Positions 8,962-16,237 of a stretch of DNA of 64,000 nucleotides are shown one piece after another. A program made the translations under genes and the position numbers. Position 1 is the first letter of the stretch. Every line of letters starts with the position of its first letter. The stretch lies in assembly GCF_004514475.2 (NCBI RefSeq), contig NZ_MYFO02000001.1:1-64000 (forward strand), given 5' to 3'. A model generated the notes under the pieces. That model had not been told where the DNA came from, did no database searches, and saw only the letters and a list, made by a program, of their open reading frames with translations. Source of the DNA: Paenibacillus athensensis. GTDB lineage: Bacteria > Bacillota > Bacilli > Paenibacillales > NBRC-103111.

Positions 8962-9095
8962 CCAAATTGATAACGCTGCTTGTTGTATGCGTGCTGACGC
9001 TGGGGCTGGTGGCTTTCGTCTTTGGTACTAATTTGGGGCCGGCGATTGTGACAGCTGTAACCTCGGTTAAAACAACGATTACAAATGCATTTTGA
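8958..9095 (+). CDS. Tad-locus micro-protein 1, single membrane segment, 45 aa
   Basis: The ATG at 8958 overlaps the tadC stop and is preceded by GGAGGGGGAGG, a very strong ribosome site. The product has 45 residues with one hydrophobic segment from residue 4 to about 24 and a short polar, Thr/Val-rich tail. Its N-terminus (MTKLITLLVV) is clearly related to those of the next two small genes, which makes a three-member paralogous set. The size resembles Flp pilins, but there is no G/xxxxE leader-peptidase site. It could be a structural subunit that needs no cleavage, or an assembly factor; the sequence does not decide. Confidence 0.75.
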   Translation: MTKLITLLVVCVLTLGLVAFVFGTNLGPAIVTAVTSVKTTITNAF

Positions 9096-9146
9096 CAACA
9101 TTGAGAACAAGCCGAATTTTATAACAAAAAAGGAGAGGTAATTCAT

Positions 9147-9323
9147 ATGACAAAAGCAATTACGATTTTTGTGGTGGCGGTATTGATTGTAGGGCTTGTA
9201 TTTTATGCATTGCGGACCAATGTCGCGCCAAGCGTAGTAACGAAAAGTACACGCCTGAATAACTCGGTTAGCAATACGACTGTAGACAGTACAACCGGAG
9301 CAGTAACGGCAGTTGCTCCGTAA
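9147..9323 (+). CDS. Tad-locus micro-protein 2, single membrane segment, 58 aa
   Basis: This gene starts with ATG 7 bases after AAAAGGAGAGG. Its 58 residues begin MTKAITIFVVAVLIVGLVF, aligning with micro-protein 1 and 3 through the first 25 residues, including the closing 'RTN' where the others have 'GTN' or 'NGN'. The C-terminal half is hydrophilic and rich in Ser, Thr, Asn and Val, suggesting an exposed tail. There is no recognisable class III prepilin cleavage motif and no cysteine. It has its own ribosome site, so it is not a frame fragment of tadC. Confidence 0.72.
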   Translation: MTKAITIFVVAVLIVGLVFYALRTNVAPSVVTKSTRLNNSVSNTTVDSTTGAVTAVAP

Positions 9324-9335
9324 GGAGGGATTCCC

Positions 9336-9491
9336 GTGTCCAAGCTTATTACTATTGTTGTCGTGTGCGTCATTGTCTTGGGCTTGGCCGTATGGGCGTT
9401 TAACGGAAACAACGGAATCAAGCAGACGGTGGTTAACGGTCACGACACGATGAAGCAGGAGATCCGTTCGTGGGACTGGAGCTCGAATTAG
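9336..9491 (+). CDS. Tad-locus micro-protein 3, single membrane segment, GTG start, 51 aa
   Basis: The gene starts at a GTG preceded by TAAGGAGGGA, where the TAA of the previous gene forms part of the ribosome site. The 51 residues begin (M)SKLITIVVVCVIVLGLAV, again matching the other two micro-proteins, and end in a charged tail with 'HDTMKQEIRSWDW'. Spacing of only 12 bases from the previous gene and GAAGGAGGA just after its own stop place it firmly in the operon. Its tail differs from those of its paralogues, which suggests that the shared N-terminal membrane part is the conserved function. Confidence 0.72.
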   Translation: MSKLITIVVVCVIVLGLAVWAFNGNNGIKQTVVNGHDTMKQEIRSWDWSSN

Positions 9492-9514
9492 AAGGAGGAA
9501 GCGGCCTGTGGCCG

Positions 9515-9979
9515 ATGACCATGTTGCATGTAAGACGCATACTCGGCAATGAGCGCGGCGATTCCACACTCATTGCAACCATTTTTGTTGTGGCCATTTT
9601 AATGGTTCTTGCGTTCTCGCTAATTCCTTATTTTGTGTTTATTGTTCAGCGCGATAATTTGCGCACGATTGCAATACAGGCGCTGCGTGAATCGGAAAAA
9701 GCGGGGTATGTATCGTCGGCCGTAATGGACAGCACTTCGGCCAAGTTGGCGCAAATCGGATTGGGGGCCGTGACTAAAGGAGGAGTAGGCTATCCGTCTT
9801 ACGCTGGCAGCACGACTGTTAAGGTGTTCCGCGACGATAGCGACCCGACGATCTGGATTGTTATCAAATATCCCGCTACGAATTTGAGTAAACTATTTAC
9901 CGCTATCGGAGGGAGCAATGATCCGACGGACGGATTTTATTATATTCGTATTCCCGGTCGAAGCGAAGCTTATGAGTAA
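9515..9979 (+). CDS. TadE-like pseudopilin (DUF4320-like)
   Basis: With ATG 9515 as start the product has 154 residues; a CTG at 9506 is better spaced from GAAGGAGGA (9491-9498) and an ATG at 9521 is also possible, so the start is uncertain. After a short basic leader comes 'NERGDSTLIATIFVVAILM', resembling the 'RGxxxxE' leader and hydrophobic helix of TadE/DUF4320 minor pseudopilins, followed by an amphipathic helix and a small beta domain. It is likely to be cleaved by TadV and to take part in pilus initiation. It overlaps the next gene by 8 bases. Confidence 0.65.
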   Translation: MTMLHVRRILGNERGDSTLIATIFVVAILMVLAFSLIPYFVFIVQRDNLRTIAIQALRESEKAGYVSSAVMDSTSAKLAQIGLGAVTKGGVGYPSYAGSTTVKVFRDDSDPTIWIVIKYPATNLSKLFTAIGGSNDPTDGFYYIRIPGRSEAYE

Positions 9980-10535
9980 ACAACGGCATGCTGTTTGGCT
10001 GCAAAATGAACGGGGCGGCGTTCAGGTGCTAATTCTCGGCTTGTTTGCCGTTGCAGCGATGATTCTTTTGTTTGTTGTTTCCGTAAATGTCAGCTTGCAT
10101 ATGGCAGCTCGCAGCGGGGTCAAGGATTATCTGGATATCGCAACGGCAGCTGCCGCTCTGGATATTAACGAAACGGAAGCTTCTTACGGAAGACTGGTCT
10201 GGGATGAAGCGAAGGGCAGCGCAAGCTTTAATAAATATTTGCAGTTGACGTTACGATTGGATGCTAACAATGAACCTCAACCGGGCAGCTTTTTGCATAA
10301 AGCGCCCATCATTCATTATCTGGGTTTTGTGACTCATGCAGGTTATCCTTATACGTATAGCAAATCGGTCAAAGTGCGCTCGGGTACGGACAAGGAAACG
10401 ATCCGCAGCATTGAAGCGACGTTATATGGGCCTTCTGTTGTGGCCATTGTGGAAGTTGAGCAGAATATGTATGGTGAGCAGGAGGCCGAACCGATCGTCG
10501 TCCCCAGTGTTTCCAGCATTCGGCCAAGATATTAA
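9972..10535 (+). CDS. TadE/TadG-like pseudopilin
   Basis: The ATG at 9972 overlaps the preceding stop (ATGAGTAA), so the two genes are coupled. The 187-residue product has the same leader type, 'NERGGVQVLILGLFAVAAM', then a long helix with 'ARSGVKDYLDIATAAAALD' that resembles the region after the membrane helix in TadE/TadF/TadG proteins, and a beta-rich C-terminus. It is the last gene of the Tad operon and is followed within 70 bases by a strong terminator. Together with the preceding gene it is a probable substrate of the TadV peptidase. Confidence 0.65.
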   Translation: MSKQRHAVWLQNERGGVQVLILGLFAVAAMILLFVVSVNVSLHMAARSGVKDYLDIATAAAALDINETEASYGRLVWDEAKGSASFNKYLQLTLRLDANNEPQPGSFLHKAPIIHYLGFVTHAGYPYTYSKSVKVRSGTDKETIRSIEATLYGPSVVAIVEVEQNMYGEQEAEPIVVPSVSSIRPRY

Positions 10536-10602
10536 CTTTCAGGCTGGTTGCCGAGCCAAGCTCATGTTTAAAACATATTTCAACCCGTTATTGGGACAAG
10601 AT

Positions 10603-10625
10603 GGACCGCTGCGGCGGTCCTTTTT
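10603..10625 (+). terminator. Rho-independent terminator of the Tad operon
   Basis: GGACCGC and GCGGTCC form a perfect stem around a short loop and are followed by TTTTT. It sits about 67 bases after the last pseudopilin gene, where the Tad transcript should end. Confidence 0.88.
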
Positions 10626-10794
10626 GCATAGGGAAGAGCAGACAAGCGCAATGTCTGCCGAATGGAGCAAGAGTCTCCTGTCGGCTTCTCTGGACAACGG
10701 GAGACGATTGTCGTGTACAATGAGAGCAGAACAATACTGAGCTAACAAAGCCGCAGGTTCATTGCCAATTCATCACGAACAGGAGACGATCGAT

Positions 10795-11226
10795 GTGAAC
10801 AAAAAAACGCTCAATTCCCTGCTTGCGCTACTCATGGTGCTGCTGGGCTGTGCCGTTGTCATGTGGCTGCGCGGAGACTTGCCGGTCTATCGCGAGGCGG
10901 ACGCTGCGGTCACGCTGGTGTTTCCCAAGGAGCGATATCCGCAGACGGCGGCGCATATCGCCGATGCCATTGCCCACGGCGAATCGCCGATTTGCACGCT
11001 GGACCGCGACCGTGCCGAAGAGCATCGCAAGGCGTCGCTCAAGGGCGTGCCGGTCAAAAGCGGCTACGACCGGGATGAATGGCCGATGGCGATGTGCGCC
11101 GAAGGCGGAGCGGGAGCCGACATCGCCTATATCAAGCCTGCCGATAACCGAGGAGCCGGGTCCTGGATAGCCAATCAACTGGAGAATTACCCGGATGGCA
11201 CGCGCGTGAGGATTGTTGTCAAGTAA
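10795..11226 (+). CDS. NucA/NucB-type secreted or membrane-anchored deoxyribonuclease
   Basis: I use the GTG at 10795, 7 bases after AGGAGACG, giving 143 residues. An N-terminal hydrophobic segment (about residues 6-24, 'LLALLMVLLGCAVVMWL') acts as a signal or anchor. The rest matches the NucA/NucB nuclease domain: 'FPKERYPQTAAHI', 'CTLDRDRAEEHRKASL', the active-site region 'SGYDRDEWPMAMC' with its Asp-Glu pair, and 'NRGAGSW'. Such enzymes cut extracellular DNA during competence, biofilm dispersal or sporulation. It stands alone after the Tad terminator; a joint role with the pilus in DNA handling is only suggested by position. Confidence 0.88.
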   Translation: MNKKTLNSLLALLMVLLGCAVVMWLRGDLPVYREADAAVTLVFPKERYPQTAAHIADAIAHGESPICTLDRDRAEEHRKASLKGVPVKSGYDRDEWPMAMCAEGGAGADIAYIKPADNRGAGSWIANQLENYPDGTRVRIVVK

Positions 11227-11378
11227 TTATGGGTTTTGTCAAGTATCATTTAAATTTCGAAAATTTTCGTAGTAAAAAAAAGGAATTTTGTTAATATCTC
11301 GAAGCCTATAGCCAATTGCTGGAATAAATCCGGCTGCTGTTCAGATTCTTTGTCGAAGAAAGAAGCTTTGCGCCTTAC

Positions 11379-11956
11379 ATGACCAACAAGATGACGATCG
11401 CGATAGCCGCCACGTTTACGGCCGAGCCGCTTGCCGATCATCTGGCAGGGTGGTGCCAGCGGTTCGGTTTGGAGCCCGCCGTTGTTTTTGCTCCGTACGA
11501 TCAGGTGGTTCAGCAGTTTGTCGACGCCTCTGGCACCTTTGCCTCTCATCCGGAGGGAATCCACATCCTGCTGCTCCGTCTGGAGGATGCGCTGTGCAAC
11601 GGGGCCAACGAGCCTGATGAGGATCAGGCGCTTGCCGTGCTGCAATATTATGTTGAGCTGGTGCAAGCGATCAAGCAAGCGTCCCGCTCAAGCCCGCTGC
11701 TGATCGGCCTGCTGCCGCTCACCGAGCCGACGAATCTTTCTCAGCTTGCCGCCAAGCAGATCCGGCTGCTGCACGATAAGCTGGGCAAGGATTTGCAATC
11801 TGCCGCTCACGTACAGCTTGTCGATTTGACCGGGCTTGGCGAAGAGTACCGCATCCGCTCTCCTAATAATGAAATCGGGGATCAATTGGGCATATCCCCT
11901 ACACCGACGAGTATTACGCCGCAATGGCGGCGGAGCTGGCCAGACGGATGAGCTGA
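11379..11956 (+). pseudogene. FkbH N-terminal-like domain protein, one-base frameshift near its end
   Basis: The frame encodes 'TIAIAATFTAEPL', 'FAPYDQVVQQFVD' and 'ILLLRLEDAL', the typical opening of the domain found at the N-terminus of FkbH-like proteins and inside hybrid NRPS/PKS proteins. Near 11888 the frame breaks: continuing after one missing base, the other frame reads 'HIPYTDEYYAAMAAELARRMS' (first 20 residues HIPYTDEYYAAMAAELARRM) and stops at 11954-11956, which is exactly the expected domain ending. In the unshifted frame the last 20 residues are nonsense and stop at 11951. So the gene is a stand-alone domain of about 190 residues with a single-base deletion, either real or an assembly error. 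The catalytic HAD part of FkbH is absent. The ATG at 11379 lacks a good ribosome site, and the start could be the ATG at 11391. Confidence 0.7.
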
Positions 11957-11967
11957 TCGGCGATTAC

Positions 11968-12363
11968 TTGCATTCGCGCCCGACGTCGCGCCGCTACCTG
12001 TCGCATGTGCAGCCCTATGAGCTGGAATCGCTTGGCATGGAGCCGGTGTACAAACGGCTGGGCCAGGATATCGAGCTGCATATGGACAATGAAGCCATTT
12101 TTCAGTACCAGTCCTTCCACGCGCTTTATGAGCATAAAAAAACGCTGTCGCTCATCTACAGCTACATGCGCGGTCTCGGCTGCATCGGCGAGTCGCGCCG
12201 CTTCGAGGCGGTGGAGGACAAGGCGCTGTCGCTGCGCAACACGGTCATGAAATATGCGCTGACTCGCGATCCGCGGTTCGTGCGCCCGGCGCTGGATGCC
12301 TTGCGGGAGCTGCGCGCGATGGAGCAGGAGGAGCTGTCGCTACTGCTGCAGACGATCAGTTAA
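11968..12363 (+). CDS. Unknown helical protein next to the FkbH-like gene
   Basis: I do not recognise this product. A TTG at 11968 would give 131 residues just after the repaired stop of the FkbH-like gene; an ATG at 12035 or GTG at 12007 is also possible, and none has a convincing ribosome site. The sequence is soluble, mostly helical and charged, with no signal peptide, and contains 'YLSHVQPYELESLGMEP', 'SFHALYEHKKTLSLIYSYM' and a C-terminal Leu/Glu-rich helix. It may be a partner gene of the FkbH-like domain or the rear part of one longer broken gene. Reading-frame bias at third positions (G/C rich) supports real coding. Confidence 0.5.
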   Translation: MHSRPTSRRYLSHVQPYELESLGMEPVYKRLGQDIELHMDNEAIFQYQSFHALYEHKKTLSLIYSYMRGLGCIGESRRFEAVEDKALSLRNTVMKYALTRDPRFVRPALDALRELRAMEQEELSLLLQTIS

Positions 12364-12460
12364 TCGATGGCTGGAGCGGCCTGCGGACGAGCAGATTCAG
12401 CCTTCACGCGCCACAGGCGAGCGGTCGAAGTGCCGAAGGACAGACAGGAAAATAAAGGAG

Positions 12461-12490
12461 AAAGGGAACCTGAAAAAAGGTTCCTTTTTC
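12461..12490 (+). terminator. Rho-independent terminator
   Basis: GGGAACC and GGTTCC flank an A-rich loop and are followed by TTTTT at 12485. It closes the transcript that carries the FkbH-like and unknown genes and insulates the MFS gene. Confidence 0.82.
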
Positions 12491-12572
12491 TCTGATTATT
12501 TTGTAAGCTATGATATACAAATGCTGAAATCAGGCTCAGCCCAAAAAAAGAAACGGATAAGGTGGCGAAACG

Positions 12573-13853
12573 ATGCAGAAAAAGCAAGCAACATCAAAGT
12601 TGTACTACGGCTGGGTAGTTATCGGCATTGTGTTTGTCGTGTTGTTGATTTCCGCAGGCATCAATTCGATGCTCAGCGTCCTGATGCTGAAATTCGAGCA
12701 GGAATTCGGCTGGGATCGGGCTGCGGTGTCCGGGGCGCTGTCGCTGCGTATTTTGCTTTACGGCTTGATGGGGCCGTTCGCTGCGGCGTTGATGCAGAAG
12801 CTTGGCGTCCGCCGGGTGATGGTGGTGTCGATGCTGCTGCTGGCAGCGAGCCTTATGCTGACCCCGCCGTTCATGAAGCAGCTATGGCAGTTTTTCCTGC
12901 TGTGGGGCGTTGTGATGGGCGTGGGAACGGGCATGATGGCCAATTCGCTCAGCGTGACAGTGGCCAATCGCTGGTTTATCAAGCATCGCGGACTTGTCGT
13001 CGGCTTGCTGACGGCGAGCGCAGCGACCGGGCAGCTGCTTTTTTTGCCGCTGCTCGCAAAGGTGGCCGAAACGCTTGGCTGGCGCTACGCCGTTTATTTG
13101 ACAGCTGCAGCGCTGCTGCTTATGCTGCCGGTCGTCGCCATCTGGATGCGTAATCATCCCGCCGATAAAGGGCTGCCTGCGCTTGGTGCCAGCGAGATTG
13201 CACCTGCGCCTGCATTTACCGGGCATCTGCTTCTGGCTCCGCTGCGCAGCCTGGCCGCCGCTGCCCGAAAAAGCGTGTTTTGGCTGCTGGCCGGCACCTT
13301 TTTCTTCTGCGGTTTTTCCACCAACGGCTTGATTGGCACACATCTGATTCCGGCCTGCGGCGATGTCGGCATTCCGATTGTCGTCGCTTCCAGTCTGCTG
13401 GCGCTGATGGGCGTGTTTGACATGATCGGCACGACGCTATCGGGTTGGCTGTCCGACCGCTTCGACAGCCGCTGGCTGCTGCTGTGGTATTACGGCTTGC
13501 GCGGCTTGTCGCTGATCTTTTTGCCGCAGGCGCTGGGCTCGGGGTATCGGACGCTGCTCGTGTTTGCTGTCTTTTATGGTTTGGACTGGATCGCTACCGT
13601 TCCGCCAACGGTGCGGCTGACGTCCGATGCGTTTGGCAAAGAGCAGGCGGGGATGATTTTTGGCTGGATTGCGGTAGCGCACCAGATCGGAGCGTCGACG
13701 GCGGCCTATGGTGCAGGTTTGCTGCGCCAGCTGCTGGGCAGCTATTCAGTGCCGTTTATGACGGCAGGTTTTGTTTGTCTGCTGGCAGCGGTGATGGCGC
13801 TGCATATCCGGCGCGGGGAGCGGGCAGGAACGACGTCGGGAGCGGGGGCGTAA
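12573..13853 (+). CDS. MFS transporter, monocarboxylate/OFA-like
   Basis: The 426-residue product has twelve predicted membrane segments and opens with 'YYGWVVIGIVFVVLLISAG', the N-terminal pattern of the oxalate/formate and monocarboxylate porter-type MFS proteins. Typical loop motifs are visible, including 'MQKLGVRRVMVVSM' between segments 2 and 3, 'ANRWFIKHRGLVVGLLTAS' and 'GWLSDRFDSRWLL'. The start is supported by AAGGTGG 7 bases upstream. It converges with the biosynthetic operon on the minus strand and could export its product or import a precursor; this is inferred only from position. A shared hairpin separates the two. Confidence 0.85.
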   Translation: MQKKQATSKLYYGWVVIGIVFVVLLISAGINSMLSVLMLKFEQEFGWDRAAVSGALSLRILLYGLMGPFAAALMQKLGVRRVMVVSMLLLAASLMLTPPFMKQLWQFFLLWGVVMGVGTGMMANSLSVTVANRWFIKHRGLVVGLLTASAATGQLLFLPLLAKVAETLGWRYAVYLTAAALLLMLPVVAIWMRNHPADKGLPALGASEIAPAPAFTGHLLLAPLRSLAAAARKSVFWLLAGTFFFCGFSTNGLIGTHLIPACGDVGIPIVVASSLLALMGVFDMIGTTLSGWLSDRFDSRWLLLWYYGLRGLSLIFLPQALGSGYRTLLVFAVFYGLDWIATVPPTVRLTSDAFGKEQAGMIFGWIAVAHQIGASTAAYGAGLLRQLLGSYSVPFMTAGFVCLLAAVMALHIRRGERAGTTSGAGA

Positions 13854-13895
13854 TCGGCTATAGAATAGGATCCGAGAAACTGAAGGTAATAAACC

Positions 13896-13940
13896 AAAAA
13901 GCCGGTCCCCAGCACCCAGCTACCGGAGATCGGCTTTTTC
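13896..13940. terminator. Bidirectional terminator between the MFS gene and the biosynthetic operon
   Basis: AAAAAGCCGGTC and GATCGGCTTTTT form an imperfect stem with A and T tracts on both sides, so the hairpin can end transcription from the MFS gene and from the convergent minus-strand operon. Confidence 0.75.
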
Positions 13941-13959
13941 ATGTGTAATCAGACCGCCA

Positions 13960-15132
13960 TTAGCGGCCGTTCAAATACAGCAGCACGCATTTGGAGCAAA
14001 CCGGCATCAAGCCGCAGCTCAGCTTTTCGCGCACATCTTTAAAGCCCTCGTTATGCCAAACCTCTTGAATGCTGCTTCCGTTCAGATTGCCGACGGCAAA
14101 TTCGGGAAATAGCTTGCATGTGCTGACTTCGCCGCTGGGCATCACGTCCATACGCGTGGAGATGGCCAGACATTGCGAGCGGTTTTGCGCCGGTTTTTCC
14201 TTGCCCAGTACAAAATCGCGCACCTCATGCGTTTCCAGCGCCGGCTGGTAACGCGGACGGATTTTCCACGCCCGGGCGTTAATCCGGTTCATTTCCTCAA
14301 TTACAGGCTCAATCGAGCTTTCCGACAGATGGTATTTGAACGAATGCCAGCTCGCCTTGTGGGCGCTAATCCGGTCCGACAGCCAATCGAAGTTTTCATG
14401 CACATATTCGTCCATGCGGTTGGAAACCTCATCGGGTAAATACCACGGGAAGGTGAAATACACGGAATCGACGCCCAGCTCCTCGAAAAAAGCCAGAAAA
14501 TCGTACAGCTTGGTCGCCATCGCGTCGCTGATCGTCAGATGCACCGATACCTTGCCCTTGTAATGGCCCTTGCGCTGCTGCTCCAGCAGCAGGTTGACCG
14601 CGTGCATGACCTTTTGGAATGTGCCGCGTCCGCGAATCGCGTCGTTTTCCTTTTCGAAGCCTTCCAGGCTGAGCAGCATCGCGAGATTCTCGGAAATTTT
14701 TAAAATCGAATCCATGCGTTCTTCGGTTTGAATCGCGTTCGTACAGCACGTCGTCCAGCGCGGGTCTTTCTCCAGCAGATCGCACAGCTGATCGAATTTG
14801 CTGTAGTACAGCGGCTCTCCGCCCCAGAGGAACACCTTCGATTTGACCGGGCGCGTTTCGGTGAGAATTTGGTCCACCAGCTCAATGGGCACCTCGCGAT
14901 TTTTCTCGCTGCGCTCCATGTCGTGATGGAAGCCGTCGGCATTCCATTCAAAGCAGTGCTTGCAGCGCAAATTACAGCCGTTGTTGAGCTTGATGCCGAT
15001 TTCCTCGGGAATGGCGGTGGCAAAATACGGATTTTTCCCGCGCTCGCGGCTGGCCACGGACATGTTCTTGACCGTTCGCTTGATCCGGTTGAACGATTCG
15101 CGGTCAAACTTGACTTCGGTTTTCGGTTGCAT
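13960..15132 (-). CDS. Radical SAM/SPASM domain enzyme
   Basis: This 390-residue protein has the SAM-cleaving [4Fe-4S] motif in 'NNGCNLRCKHCFEWN' (CxxxCxxC, near residue 54) and a C-terminal SPASM-type region with 'SQCLAIS', 'VSTCKLFPEFAVGNL' and 'CGLMPVCSKCVLLYL', which should hold auxiliary clusters. It also shows the 'LWGGEPLYYS' motif expected after the first strand. SPASM enzymes modify peptides or oxidise small molecules; BtrN, a dehydrogenase of butirosin synthesis, is a relative with a shorter cluster domain. The ATG at 15132 (GGGAGGA upstream) is better than the TTG just before it. Its 5' end overlaps the glycosyltransferase gene, and it is the last gene of the operon. Confidence 0.87.
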   Translation of the reverse strand: MQPKTEVKFDRESFNRIKRTVKNMSVASRERGKNPYFATAIPEEIGIKLNNGCNLRCKHCFEWNADGFHHDMERSEKNREVPIELVDQILTETRPVKSKVFLWGGEPLYYSKFDQLCDLLEKDPRWTTCCTNAIQTEERMDSILKISENLAMLLSLEGFEKENDAIRGRGTFQKVMHAVNLLLEQQRKGHYKGKVSVHLTISDAMATKLYDFLAFFEELGVDSVYFTFPWYLPDEVSNRMDEYVHENFDWLSDRISAHKASWHSFKYHLSESSIEPVIEEMNRINARAWKIRPRYQPALETHEVRDFVLGKEKPAQNRSQCLAISTRMDVMPSGEVSTCKLFPEFAVGNLNGSSIQEVWHNEGFKDVREKLSCGLMPVCSKCVLLYLNGR

Positions 15133-16216
15133 CAAAATTCCTCCCCAGATCGTGAAATGTCGTTCGGTTTCGTTGTAAATTCGTGTGCAGCGCCTCCAGC
15201 GGGTTCATCGAAAATCCGGTTTGCCGCCACGTCTCATAGCTGATGCCAAAGCCCAGCTTGATCCACAGGTCGGCGTTTTTTTGCTCATGCGGGCCAAACG
15301 GTTCTAAAAAAACGATCGGCGTCGCGGTCGCCAGCGAATCGACGAGCGTCGAGCCGCCCGGCTTGCTGATGATCGCTTTGTTGACGCGGGCAACATCAAT
15401 CAGCAGGTGGTAGTGCGGCACATTGCGAAATTGCGGCGTTACGCCTGGCGCGACCTCGGCAAACGGCGGGAAGGTGTACGCCCCGCGTTCGTCCGGCACC
15501 CACGGCGACCAGGCCGGATCGCTCAGGAAAAAGCGCTCGCCCTCGCGGCCGTTCTCGGCTTCCTCGGGATAATAAGCGAGAATATCGAGCAGGACGCCGT
15601 GCTCGCGCAGCTCGGGAATTTTGCTCTGATACGTGCCCATGCCCCAGCCGCCGCCGTGAATGACGCAGCTGTTCCTGCGCTCGGCAAACGGAACGGGTGC
15701 TTCGTCGGTGACAACGATTTCGTTGATCAGCCGGCCGCTTTCATAATGAAACAACCAGACGTTGTTGCTTTGAGCGCATAACTCGGGGTAGTTCTGAAAC
15801 GACGGCGAATAATCGGAATCGATATGGATAATGTCGACTCGCACGTCGGTCAAGCGGTAACGCTCCTTGTAGAGCTCCAGAATCGGCAGCCAGAAGCCGG
15901 AGAAGACGAGAAACACCCGGCGGCTCTCGGCGTGCCAGCGTTCGAGCAGTTCACCCAGCAGCCGGTCGTCCAGGCTGTCGCGAATATCGGTGGCCAGCGC
16001 CAGCTTTTGCCCTTTGAGGGCGAACTTGAAGCTGTTGTGGAACTCGCGTTTGGTTGTACCGATTTTGTTGCGTTTGTCTTCGACGATGTAAGTTTCCAGC
16101 ACAGCCACCTCGCTGGCCAGACCGCGTTGCTGCAATTGATAATTCAGCTTGATGGCGGGAATGTACACGCCGAGCGCCACGCCCGAGCAGAGCAAAGTAA
16201 CGGTGGTGCTTGTCAC
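15104..16216 (-). CDS. GT-B fold glycosyltransferase (MurG/UGT-like)
   Basis: The 370-residue product starts at a GTG. The N-terminal Rossmann-like half opens 'TVTLLCSGVALGVYIPAI', and the C-terminal half holds the nucleotide-sugar binding region 'AIISKPGGSTLVDSLATATP' followed by 'FLEPFGPHEQKNADLW', which is the classic GT28/GT1 signature of a glycine loop, a proline and a Glu/Gln that bind the sugar diphosphate. It lacks membrane segments. It lies between the ATP-grasp and radical SAM genes and overlaps the latter by 29 bases, so it should glycosylate the product of this pathway. The donor and acceptor cannot be read from sequence. Confidence 0.82.
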   Translation of the reverse strand: MTSTTVTLLCSGVALGVYIPAIKLNYQLQQRGLASEVAVLETYIVEDKRNKIGTTKREFHNSFKFALKGQKLALATDIRDSLDDRLLGELLERWHAESRRVFLVFSGFWLPILELYKERYRLTDVRVDIIHIDSDYSPSFQNYPELCAQSNNVWLFHYESGRLINEIVVTDEAPVPFAERRNSCVIHGGGWGMGTYQSKIPELREHGVLLDILAYYPEEAENGREGERFFLSDPAWSPWVPDERGAYTFPPFAEVAPGVTPQFRNVPHYHLLIDVARVNKAIISKPGGSTLVDSLATATPIVFLEPFGPHEQKNADLWIKLGFGISYETWRQTGFSMNPLEALHTNLQRNRTTFHDLGRNFDATENRSQV

Positions 16217-16237
16217 ATAACCATCTCCCGTATCGGT

